Positions 29,828-36,797 of a DNA stretch of 64,000 bases are shown here, piece by piece. Every line of letters starts with the position of its first letter. The stretch's first letter is position 1. A program made the position numbers and the translations under genes. Under the pieces are notes generated by a model. That model ran no database searches. It was not told the DNA's origin and was given only the letters and a program-made list of their open reading frames with translations. Source of the DNA: Streptomyces sp. TRM68367 (GTDB lineage: Bacteria > Actinomycetota > Actinomycetes > Streptomycetales > Streptomycetaceae); the NCBI RefSeq assembly GCF_014495685.1, contig NZ_JACTVI010000016.1, positions 60,487 through 124,486 of the forward strand, written 5' to 3'.

Positions 29828-30714
29828 TGAGCGCCTGGCTGCCGAGCGCGCCCTGCACCCCGAGGGCGTGCGTGGAGCCGACGAGGGACGCGGCGGCACC
29901 GCTGCGTGCGGTGCTGCGGCTCACCGCGGTCGCGCTGCTCGTCCTCGCCGGGATCGCCCTGTCACCGCTCGGCTGGGCGTGCCCCCGCTCGCGGGGGAGC
30001 GTCCCGGCGGCCTGGGTACGGCGGTGGTGCCGGTGGATCGTGCGGGCCGCAGGGGTCCGGGTCCGCGTCACCGGCGCTGCCGCTCCCGCCGGTGGGCTGC
30101 TTCTCGTCGCCAACCACATCTCCTGGCTGGACATCCCGCTGCTCGCCGCCGTCCGCCCGGCCAGGATGCTCGCCAAGACCGAGGTCCGGCAGTGGCCGCT
30201 GGCGGGGCCGCTGGCCGCGCGCGGCGGTGCCCTGTTCATCGAGCGGGACCGGCTGCGCGCCCTGCCGGACACGGTGGCGAGGATCGCGCGGGCGCTGCAC
30301 GAAGGCGCCGCGGTCGCGGCCTTCCCGGAGGGCAGCACCTGGTGCGGCCGCGCCCAGGGCACCTTCCGGCGGGCCGTCTTCCAGGCCGCCCTGGACGCCG
30401 GTGTGCCCGTCCAGCCCGTCCGCATCCACTACTGCGGCACCGACGGCGCCCCCGGCACCGCGGCCGCCTTCGTCGGCGACGACACGCTGCTCGCCTCGCT
30501 GTGGCGGGTGGCCTCGGCGCGCGGGCTGGTCGCGGAGGTCGAGGTACGGGACCCGATCCCGCCGAACCGCCACCCCGACCGCCGCGCCCTGGCAAGGGCC
30601 GCCCAGCCACAGCCCGCGGACGCGCCCCTGTGGACCCACGCCGCCCTGGTCGCGTCCTGGACGGACGCGTCGAGGGGAGTCCCGTCCGGCGAGGCGGTCA
30701 CTCAGGCGAGCTGA
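29827..30714 (+). CDS. 1-acyl-glycerol/lyso-lipid acyltransferase (PlsC family), OlsA-like
   Basis: A 295-residue membrane-bound O-acyltransferase. A hydrophobic N-terminal helix (about residues 28-50) precedes the PlsC domain with catalytic NHISWLD (HX4D, about 96), GALFIERDRLRALPDT (about 135) and FPEGSTWCGRAQGTF (about 168, motif III). Paired with the upstream OlsB-like gene (start and stop share one base in TGATG), it would acylate lyso-ornithine lipid. The last residues are encoded in a segment that is duplicated just downstream. Substrate assignment rests on gene order. Confidence 0.85.
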   Translation: MSAWLPSAPCTPRACVEPTRDAAAPLRAVLRLTAVALLVLAGIALSPLGWACPRSRGSVPAAWVRRWCRWIVRAAGVRVRVTGAAAPAGGLLLVANHISWLDIPLLAAVRPARMLAKTEVRQWPLAGPLAARGGALFIERDRLRALPDTVARIARALHEGAAVAAFPEGSTWCGRAQGTFRRAVFQAALDAGVPVQPVRIHYCGTDGAPGTAAAFVGDDTLLASLWRVASARGLVAEVEVRDPIPPNRHPDRRALARAAQPQPADAPLWTHAALVASWTDASRGVPSGEAVTQAS

Positions 30715-30758
30715 CCGCCCGACTGGTGGGGTGGCGCCTCAGGCGAGCTGACCGCCCG
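30701..30758. repeat. 21-bp direct repeat spanning the stop codon of the PlsC-like gene
   Basis: CTCAGGCGAGCTGACCGCCCG occurs at 30701-30721, covering the stop codon at 30712-30714, and again at 30738-30758, with 16 bases between. It looks like a short local duplication at the border of a decayed region. Confidence 0.9.
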
Positions 30759-30807
30759 GCCCTGCCGGACCGTCCCGCCGGCCCCAGCCGCGTCCGCCGG
30801 TGACGGG

Positions 30808-31245
30808 TCAGCGCGCGGCGATCCGGGCGAGCCGCCGCCAGGAGTCCAGCAGGGCCGCGCGGTCGTACGTGCTGGTGGTGACGAGGACCTCCTGCGCGCC
30901 CGTCTCCTTCAGCACGGTCTCCAGCTCGTGCGCCACCTGCTCCTCGGTACCGGCGATGTGCCCGGCGAGCCCGGACTCGTAGAAGCCGCGCTCCTTGCCG
31001 GTCATGGTGAGGGTCTCGACGCGCTCGGCGGGCGGCAGCGGCGGGAAGGTGCCGTGCGTGCGCGAGTACGCCATCGACCAGGCCTCCGGGACCAGCAGCC
31101 GCCGGGCCGCCTCGGGCGTGCCGGCCACCGACACCGTGCCGGAGATGACCACGTACGGTTCCCTCGCCCACGGGGAGGGGCGGAAGTGGGCGCGGTAGTG
31201 GTCGATGCCGCGCGGCCCGCGCTCGGCGACGGTCGTCGCCGCTGT
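30808..31245 (-). pseudogene. C-terminal fragment of a luciferase-like flavin/F420 monooxygenase
   Basis: The frame gives ATTVAERGPRGIDHYRAHFR, PSPWAREPYVVISGTVSVAG and then a continuous run to TYDRAALLDSWRRLARIAAR. This matches the C-terminal half of bacterial luciferase-like monooxygenases (LLM class), including the AGT(P/E) and LVTTSTYD.. segments. The N-terminal half is absent; at about 31245 the sequence switches to a CobW-type GTPase in another frame. A 114-residue piece could still be translated from 31152 but would lack the flavin site, so I treat it as a relic. Confidence 0.75.
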
Positions 31246-31488
31246 CCAGCTCGGTCAGAAAGTTGGCCCCGTCGACCACGGTGACCATGGTGTCCAGCTC
31301 GGCCACGCCCCCGAGGGCGGCCTCCCCGCCGCGCACAGCGCCGCGTCGATGTTGACCTCGCTCATGTCGTTGAGGATGACGGCGACCCGCAGCCCCTCAC
31401 GGTTCGCCAGGACATGGTTGAGCCGCGTGGTCTTGCCTGCCCCCAGGAACCCGGACAGGACGGTGACGGGCAGCCGTTCGTGCGACAT
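31246..31488 (-). pseudogene. CobW-type GTPase (ZigA/YciC-like), internally deleted and frameshifted
   Basis: ATG 31488 opens [20 protein letters not shown], the Walker A start of COG0523 metal-chaperone GTPases, through [16 protein letters not shown]. The reading then goes wrong; in the next frame [20 protein letters not shown] followed by [13 protein letters not shown] appears, which is a later part of the same family. The CxCC metal motif and everything after the NFL region are missing, and the sequence runs into a monooxygenase fragment. Members of this family are usually induced by zinc starvation, consistent with the L32 gene six bases upstream. Confidence 0.8.
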
Positions 31489-31494
31489 CGGCGC

Positions 31495-31665
31495 TCAGTC
31501 CTCGAGGCGCAGCAGCCCGCGCTCGTACGCCTTGACCAGGTTCTGCGGCACGAGGTGCCGGACCCCGTCGACGGTGACCGGTACGAGCGTGGGCGCGCTG
31601 GCCTTCCACTGGGCGCGGCGGTGACGGGTGTTGCTGCGGGACATCTTCCGCTTCGGGACAGCCAT
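31495..31665 (-). CDS. rpmF: 50S ribosomal protein L32, zinc-free (cysteine-free) paralogue
   Basis: A 56-residue ribosomal protein beginning [20 protein letters not shown]. The usual bacterial L32 has four zinc-binding Cys in its second half; here that half ([20 protein letters not shown] and on) has none, so this is the paralogue made under zinc starvation to free zinc from ribosomes. The ATG has GAGGAGGAG upstream. A CobW-type GTPase gene follows six bases after the stop, the usual zinc-starvation pairing, though here it is broken. Repression by Zur through the site at 31704-31731 is likely. Confidence 0.92.
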   Translation of the reverse strand: MAVPKRKMSRSNTRHRRAQWKASAPTLVPVTVDGVRHLVPQNLVKAYERGLLRLED

Positions 31666-31703
31666 GGGACTCCTCCTCGGTGGGCAAGCACCGAGGACGC
31701 TAC

Positions 31704-31731
31704 ATGAAAATGGATCCCATTAACAATTTTC
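31704..31731 (-). promoter_or_regulatory. Candidate Zur box in the rpmF promoter
   Basis: An AT-rich island lies 40-65 bases before the rpmF start. On the minus strand it reads GAAAATTGTTAATGGGATCC followed by ATTTTCAT: an outer repeat GAAAAT...ATTTTC and an inner one AATGG/CCATT. This resembles the actinobacterial Zur operator (TGAAAA..TTTTCA pattern) in degenerate form. A -10-like TAGCGT follows it and a -35-like TTGTTA overlaps it, so a bound repressor would block transcription. Confidence 0.55.
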
Positions 31732-31770
31732 GCCCATGGCTGTCCCGGCCCCCGGCCCGGTCACCGCGGT

Positions 31771-33378
31771 TCAGTCATCGGCCCCCACTCCCACGAGCGC
31801 GCGTGCCTCGAACTCCTCGTAGACGGCGTCGTCCTGGCGGCGGTCACCCATCACGGTGCCGAGCCAGCCGAGCAGGAAGCCCGCCGGGATGGAGACGATG
31901 CCCGGGTTCTGCAGCGGGAACCAGGCGAAGTCGACGTCCGGGTAGAACGAGTCGGGCGTCGAGGACACGACGGGGGAGGAGACGACGAGGAGGACGGAGG
32001 ACAGAATGCCTCCGCACAGGCTGAACAGGGCGCCGCGGGCGTTGAAGCGCCGCCAGAACAGCGTGTAGAGGATCGTCGGCAGCAGGGCGGACGCGGCGAG
32101 GGCGAAGGCGAGGAACGCCAGTGTGGCCGTGTTGGACCCCCAGGCGACGAGGGCGAGCAGCATGCCCAGGACGCCGATGAACACACCGGCCAGCCGGGCC
32201 ACGAGCATCTCCTCCGTCTCGCTCGCCCGCCCCTTGCGGATCACCTCGCCGTACAGGTCGTGGGCCAGCGACGTGGCCGCCGAGAGGGTCAGGCCGGTCG
32301 AGACGGCGAGCAGCGTGACGAAGGCCAGGCAGGTCAGCAGGGCGGTGAGGATGCTGCCGCCCAGGGCGTTGCCGAGGAGCAGGACGGCGGCGTCGCCCTT
32401 GTGGTCCGTCTCGAAGAGGCTCTCCCGGCCGACGATGGCGGTGGCACCGAGGCCGAGGACGCCGGCGAGGAGGCAGACCCAGCCGACCAGGCCGACGGCC
32501 CAGACGTGGGAGGCACGGAGCGGTCCGGCGCTGCGCGGGGCGGCCAGCAGCCGCATCAGCATGTGGGGGAGCGCGCTGAGACCGAGGACGATGGCCAACT
32601 GCAGGCTGAAGAAGTCCAGCCTGTTCGTGACGCTGCCGCCGTAGCGCAGCCCGGGTTCGAGGAACTGCGTGCCCATCCCGCTGTGGTCGGCCGCCGCTTC
32701 GAGCAGGGCGTTGGGGTTCCAGTCGTAGTGGTGGAGCACCAGGGCCGCGGTGACCGTCACGCCAAGCACCAGCATCACGGCCTTGACGATCTGGATGAAC
32801 GTAGCGCCGGGACCGCCGCCGAGGGAGGCGTACATGATGACGATGCTGCCGATCACCACGACCACCAGAGTGCGGGTGGTCGAGCTGGGTTCGCCGGTGA
32901 ACTGGGTCAGCAGCGCGACGCCGCCGACGAGCTGGGCCACCAGGTAGAGGGTCGCGATGACCAGGGTGCAGAGGGACAGCACCAGCCGGACCGGCCGGTG
33001 CTGCTTGGGCATCCGCAGGGCCAGTGTGTCACCCAGCGTGAACTTGCCCGCCCGGCGGAGGGGTTCGGCGACCAGCAGCAGGACCATCATCCAGGCGACC
33101 GTGGTGCCGCCGAGGTACATCAGCCCGTCGTACCCGGTCAGGGCGACCAGTCCGGTGCTTCCCAGCAGGGTCGCGGCGGAGAGGTAGTCGCCGCACATGG
33201 CCAGGCCGTTGCGCAGCGGCGACATGGTGCGGTTGCCGAGGTAGAACTCGCTGATCTCGTCGCGCTGAGGGGCCGTCAGCAGCACCGAGAACAGCGTGAT
33301 CACGACCACCGACAGGAACAGGACGAACGTCAGCTGCAGACTGCTGTCGTCGACGGCGCCGGCGGAGAGCCTCACCAC
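31771..33378 (-). CDS. Sodium:solute symporter, cation/acetate (ActP-like) family
   Basis: A 535-residue permease with about 13 hydrophobic helices. SSS-family segments include EFYLGNRTMSPLRNGLAMCG and DYLSAATLLGSTGLVALTG near the N terminus (residues 45-85), AAATSLAHDLYGEVIRKG in the middle and FWRRFNARGALFSLCGGI late. It probably imports acetate or another monocarboxylate with a cation. The upstream gene encodes a DUF485 protein, the standard partner of ActP. The start is GTG at 33378, or GTG at 33375 which would overlap the DUF485 stop as GTGA; both are coupled to it. Confidence 0.92.
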   Translation of the reverse strand: MVRLSAGAVDDSSLQLTFVLFLSVVVITLFSVLLTAPQRDEISEFYLGNRTMSPLRNGLAMCGDYLSAATLLGSTGLVALTGYDGLMYLGGTTVAWMMVLLLVAEPLRRAGKFTLGDTLALRMPKQHRPVRLVLSLCTLVIATLYLVAQLVGGVALLTQFTGEPSSTTRTLVVVVIGSIVIMYASLGGGPGATFIQIVKAVMLVLGVTVTAALVLHHYDWNPNALLEAAADHSGMGTQFLEPGLRYGGSVTNRLDFFSLQLAIVLGLSALPHMLMRLLAAPRSAGPLRASHVWAVGLVGWVCLLAGVLGLGATAIVGRESLFETDHKGDAAVLLLGNALGGSILTALLTCLAFVTLLAVSTGLTLSAATSLAHDLYGEVIRKGRASETEEMLVARLAGVFIGVLGMLLALVAWGSNTATLAFLAFALAASALLPTILYTLFWRRFNARGALFSLCGGILSSVLLVVSSPVVSSTPDSFYPDVDFAWFPLQNPGIVSIPAGFLLGWLGTVMGDRRQDDAVYEEFEARALVGVGADD

Positions 33379-33830
33379 GTGCGGTACCCCCTCATGCCCT
33401 GATGGGTGGTGTTTCCGGGCCCGCGGCGCTGCGCGGCCATGCCGGGGCGGCGGGCCTCCTGCTGTTGTTGCTGGTGCTGTTGCTGCGCGTTCAGTTCCTC
33501 GGCGACCGGGTCGACCCGCTCACCCATGTACCGGACGTAGCGCCACACGACCACGGCCATCAGGACGAACTGGCCGAGACCGAGGGTGAGCCCGACAGTG
33601 AAGCGTCCGACCAGGGGAGCGTTCATCAGGGCGGGCGCGAAGCTCGACAGCAGCACGTACAGCAGGAATCCGCCGACGGAGACAACTGTCGCCAGAGCGC
33701 CGAAGCGATATTGGTTGCGCCGCAGGGAGTGAAATTCGGGAAGGTCCGATATTGACGGTGATTTAACCGGTTCGGAGTGTGGGACTTGGAATGTCGACAT
33801 GTCGTTCTGCCGGAACGGTTTCTCGGGCAC
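33372..33830 (-). CDS. DUF485 membrane protein, symporter partner (YjcH-like)
   Basis: A 152-residue protein with two transmembrane helices (about residues 70-90 and 105-130, VGGFLLYVLLSSFAPALMN and TLGLGQFVLMAVVVWRYVRY) after FHSLRRNQYRFG, the DUF485 entry motif, and a Gln-rich cytoplasmic tail (QQQHQQQQQ). GTG 33830 is favoured because AGAAGG lies about seven bases upstream; ATG 33800 (MSTFQVPHSE) is the alternative with no clear ribosome site. The stop overlaps the start of the ActP-like symporter, so the two are made together. Its function with the permease is not defined. Confidence 0.85.
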   Translation of the reverse strand: MPEKPFRQNDMSTFQVPHSEPVKSPSISDLPEFHSLRRNQYRFGALATVVSVGGFLLYVLLSSFAPALMNAPLVGRFTVGLTLGLGQFVLMAVVVWRYVRYMGERVDPVAEELNAQQQHQQQQQEARRPGMAAQRRGPGNTTHQGMRGYRTW

Positions 33831-34273
33831 CAAAGCACCTTCTTCGCTGCTTCTTGCCGCGCACTCGACTCCCGGGGGTCGGTGGGCCTGCTCCGGTGCT
33901 TGGTGGGGGAGTTGGAGCGACCTTGAGGTGCGGGCTGTGTGGGGGACTCGTGAATCCGAATTTCTCGGTTGTCGAATGATGAGCGGATGTCGTCCAGGGG
34001 TCGGGGGTGCGATCCTTCCATCCTCGCCCGTGGGGTGGGAACAAGGACGGAAGCGGAGTATGGCAGCGCGTTCCTTGGGCAATCAACTGCGCACGTAAAG
34101 GAAACGTGTGGATGGCCCGTTCGTGCTCCCGATGGGCGGGCCGGGGTGCGGCACAGCCTGCGGAAAGAGGGGTGCCGGGAAATAGTCCGGACCACTTCTT
34201 TCAGCCAGACTGTCAAATCGCCCCATCAGGAGGCGGTGCCACGCCCCCGCCGAGCGCGTCTAGTGTGGGCGGT
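33831..34273. other. Intergenic region upstream of the DUF485-symporter operon
   Basis: About 440 bases with no convincing gene. Both strands have open frames of 60-110 codons but none has a recognisable domain or ribosome site. It should contain the promoter of the DUF485-symporter operon and possibly a lost upstream gene, since the downstream phosphatase gene lacks its N terminus. No RNA structure was recognised. Confidence 0.5.
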
Positions 34274-34672
34274 GTGACCGACAGCAGCAGGCCACCGCTG
34301 GCGGAGGGCATCGCGCTGGCGCTGCGCAGCGCCGAGGAGTGCGAGGTCGTCCACCTGACCGGGCGGCCCGAGCGCTGCCGGCGCGACACACTCGACTGGC
34401 TCGCGGCCCAAGGGCTGCCCGAAGGGCACGTGTACATGCGACGAGACGCCGGGTGGGCGGGCGGGGGCAAAGGTGACCGCAGACCCGCCCGGTACACCAA
34501 GCTGGAGATCCTGCGCCGTCTCGCCCGGACGCGCGAGATCCGCGTCCTCGTGGACGACGACGAGCTGGTGTGCGAGGACGCCGAGCGGGCCGGCTTCACC
34601 GTCGTACGGGCGCGCTGGACGGCGCCCTGCGCCGAGCTGAAGGTGGCGCAGGAGCGGGAGGGGCGGACCTGA
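34274..34672 (+). CDS. HAD-like phosphatase domain protein lacking motif I (truncated)
   Basis: A 132-residue remnant or minimal version of a polynucleotide-kinase-3'-phosphatase-like HAD protein. Present: PPLAEGIALALRSAEECEVV then HLTGRPERCRRDTLDWLAAQ (motif II Thr), YTKLEILRRLARTREIRVLV (motif III Lys) and DDDELVCEDAERAGF (motif IV acids). The expected N-terminal DxDGT nucleophile motif is absent: after GTG 34274 the protein reads VTDSSRP and goes directly to PPLAEG. In relatives as I recall them, PPLA occurs both just before the DLDGT motif and again before EG, so an in-frame deletion between these repeats is likely. Catalysis is improbable. Confidence 0.75.
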   Translation: MTDSSRPPLAEGIALALRSAEECEVVHLTGRPERCRRDTLDWLAAQGLPEGHVYMRRDAGWAGGGKGDRRPARYTKLEILRRLARTREIRVLVDDDELVCEDAERAGFTVVRARWTAPCAELKVAQEREGRT

Positions 34673-34696
34673 GGGCCCGCCGGGCCTCCCGGACCG

Positions 34697-34912
34697 TCAG
34701 CCGGCGTCCTCCAGCCGGAAACCGACCTTCAGGGTCACCTGCCAGTGCGCGATCTGCCCGTCGTCGAGCTGACCGCGCACTTCCTTCACCTCGAACCAGT
34801 CCAGGTTGCGCAGGGTCTGCGAGGCGCGGTCGATGCCGTTGCGGATGGCCTGGTCGACGCCCTCGGGCGAGGTGCCGACGATCTCCGTGACCCGGTAGAT
34901 GTGGTTCGTCAT
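34697..34912 (-). CDS. Dodecin, flavin-storage protein
   Basis: A 71-residue protein reading MTNHIYRVTEIVGTSPEGVD, then AIRNGIDRASQTLRNLDWFE and VKEVRGQLDDGQIAHWQVTL. This is the complete dodecin fold, a dodecamer that binds riboflavin, FMN or CoA; the Trp of LDWFEV stacks on the flavin and Gln of AHWQV contacts it. ATG 34912 has GAGGAG eight bases upstream. It is convergent with the phosphatase remnant and 120 bases downstream of egtD on the same strand, probably with its own promoter. Confidence 0.93.
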   Translation of the reverse strand: MTNHIYRVTEIVGTSPEGVDQAIRNGIDRASQTLRNLDWFEVKEVRGQLDDGQIAHWQVTLKVGFRLEDAG

Positions 34913-35031
34913 GCGGGTGCTCCTCTCCCGGTGACGGCGTGTGTGCCACTCGTCACTCCACCGTGCCCCAAGCCGCGGCGGAGCGCGAGACGGAGCGCCC
35001 GCGGCCGGGCCGCGGGCGACGGCGCCCTGCC

Positions 35032-35994
35032 TCACCGCGCCACGCTCGACGACAGCGCGAACCTCCCCTCGCCGTCCGTCCACCAGTGAGTCAACTCCAG
35101 ACCCGCCGCGGACAGTTCGCCGCGCACGCCCTCCTTGCGGAACTTCGCCGACACCTCGGTGCGCATCTCCTCGCCCGCCGCGAAGTCGACGGCGAGGTCG
35201 AGCGCGGGGACCTTCACCGTCTGCGCCGTACGGGAACGCAGCCGCATCTCGATCCACTCCCGCTCGGCGTCCCACAGGGCGACGTGGTCGAAGCCACCGG
35301 GGTCGAAGTCGGCGCCCAGCTCGCGGTTGATCACGGTCAGGACGTTCTTGTTGAACGCGGCCGTCACCCGGGCCGCGTCGTCGTACGCCCGGACCAGGAC
35401 CTGCTCGTCTTTCACCAGGTCCGTGCCCAGCAGCAGGGCGTCGCCGGGGGAGAGCAGGGCGCGCACGGAGGCCAGGAACGTGGCGCGCTCGGCCGGCACC
35501 AGGTTGCCGATCGTGCCGCCGAGGAACGCCACCAGCCGCGGGCCGGGCGTGTCCGGCAGGGTCAGGGCGGCGGTGAAGTCGGCGATCAGCGCGTGCACGT
35601 GCAGTCCGGGCCGCTCCGCGGCCAGCGCCTGCCCGGCCTGGGTGAGGGCGCTCTCGCTGACGTCGACGGGGACGTAGGTGTGCAGGCCGGTGAGCGCGTC
35701 GATCAGATGACGGGTCTTCTCGGAGGAACCGGAGCCCAGTTCGACCAGCGTGCGGGCGCCCGTCGCCGCCGCGATCTCGCCGGAGCGGGCGACGAGGATC
35801 TCGCGCTCGGCCCGCGTGGGGTAGTACTCGGGCAGTTCGGTGATCTTCTCGAAAAGGTCGCTGCCGTGGGCGTCGTAGAACCACTTCGGCGGCAGCGTCC
35901 TGGGGCTGGAGGTCAGGCCCTGGTGGACATCGGCGCGCAGGGCTGCCTCGGTGGCGTCCTCGGGCAGCGTGCGGGTGAGACGGAACGGGCTCAC
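35032..35994 (-). CDS. egtD: L-histidine N-alpha-methyltransferase
   Basis: A 320-residue SAM enzyme that trimethylates L-histidine to hercynine, the first step of ergothioneine synthesis. It begins MSPFRLTRTLPEDATEAAL and has PPKWFYDAHGSDLFEKITEL (about residue 37), the SAM loop LVELGSGSSEKTRHLI (about 85), FLGGTIGNL (about 155) and the histidine-binding end. GTG 35994 overlaps the egtC stop as GTGA. It is the last gene of egtABCD. Length and motifs are as in Mycobacterium and S. coelicolor. Confidence 0.96.
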   Translation of the reverse strand: MSPFRLTRTLPEDATEAALRADVHQGLTSSPRTLPPKWFYDAHGSDLFEKITELPEYYPTRAEREILVARSGEIAAATGARTLVELGSGSSEKTRHLIDALTGLHTYVPVDVSESALTQAGQALAAERPGLHVHALIADFTAALTLPDTPGPRLVAFLGGTIGNLVPAERATFLASVRALLSPGDALLLGTDLVKDEQVLVRAYDDAARVTAAFNKNVLTVINRELGADFDPGGFDHVALWDAEREWIEMRLRSRTAQTVKVPALDLAVDFAAGEEMRTEVSAKFRKEGVRGELSAAGLELTHWWTDGEGRFALSSSVAR

Positions 35995-36797
35995 GTACGG
36001 GACTCCTTCGTGAGTGCGGGCGCCAGGGGGTCGCTCGGTTCACTGAGCTGAGGTTCCTTGAGCGGCGTGAGCAGCACGTCCGTGCGGCTCGCCGTGAGCA
36101 GGGTGCGGTCGGGGACCTCCCGCCAGTGCGGATCGTCGTCGTACGGCTCGGAGGCCACGACGGTGCCGCCGCCGGGCCGGGTGAGATACCAGAGGGTGTC
36201 GCCCCAGGCGGTCGCGGTGATGCTCGCGCCGTCGGTCAGGAGCAGGTTCAGCCGGGAGCCCGGTGCCGCCGCGGCGACCTCCGGCACCATGTCCGCCAGC
36301 GCCTGCCCCGCGTCGTCGCCGGCGCGCAGCCGGGCGAGGACCAGCGCCCACACGAACGCGGAGTCGTTGCGGGCCTCCAGCGACAGCACGTCCTCGGCCG
36401 GCAGGGTCGGTACGAGCGGCGCGAGCGAGCCCGGCCAGCCCGGCACCGCGCCGTTGTGGCTGAACAGCCACGGACCGGACGCGAAGGGCGCCGCGGCGGC
36501 CTCCGCGTCCGCGCCCGCCAGCGTCGCGTCCCGCACCGCCGCGAGCAGCGCACGCGAGCGCACCACCCGCGCCAGATCGGCGAAGGACTGGTCGGCCCAG
36601 ATGGGCCCGGCCCGCCGGTACCGGGCCGGCGCCGGGTCCCCCTCGGCGTACCAGCCCACCCCGAAGCCGTCGGCGTTGACCGTCCCGTACCGCTGCCGTC
36701 TGGGCGCCCACGACTGCCGGTACGGGCCGTGCGGGGGTTCCACGACGAGCCGGCCGAGCAGCTCCTCGGGTCCCACGTAGGCCATGTGACGGCACAT
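35991..36797 (-). CDS. egtC: Gamma-glutamyl-hercynylcysteine sulfoxide hydrolase
   Basis: A 268-residue class II glutamine-amidotransferase-like (Ntn) hydrolase. The catalytic Cys2 follows the initiator Met in MCRHMAYVGPEELLGRLV; further segments are RRQRYGTVNADGFGVGWYAE (about 40), GPWLFSHNGAVPGW (about 110) and RNDSAFVWALVL. It removes glutamate from the EgtB product. The ATG overlaps the egtB stop (ATGA) and its stop overlaps egtD (GTGA). Confidence 0.95.
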   Translation of the reverse strand: MCRHMAYVGPEELLGRLVVEPPHGPYRQSWAPRRQRYGTVNADGFGVGWYAEGDPAPARYRRAGPIWADQSFADLARVVRSRALLAAVRDATLAGADAEAAAAPFASGPWLFSHNGAVPGWPGSLAPLVPTLPAEDVLSLEARNDSAFVWALVLARLRAGDDAGQALADMVPEVAAAAPGSRLNLLLTDGASITATAWGDTLWYLTRPGGGTVVASEPYDDDPHWREVPDRTLLTASRTDVLLTPLKEPQLSEPSDPLAPALTKESRT

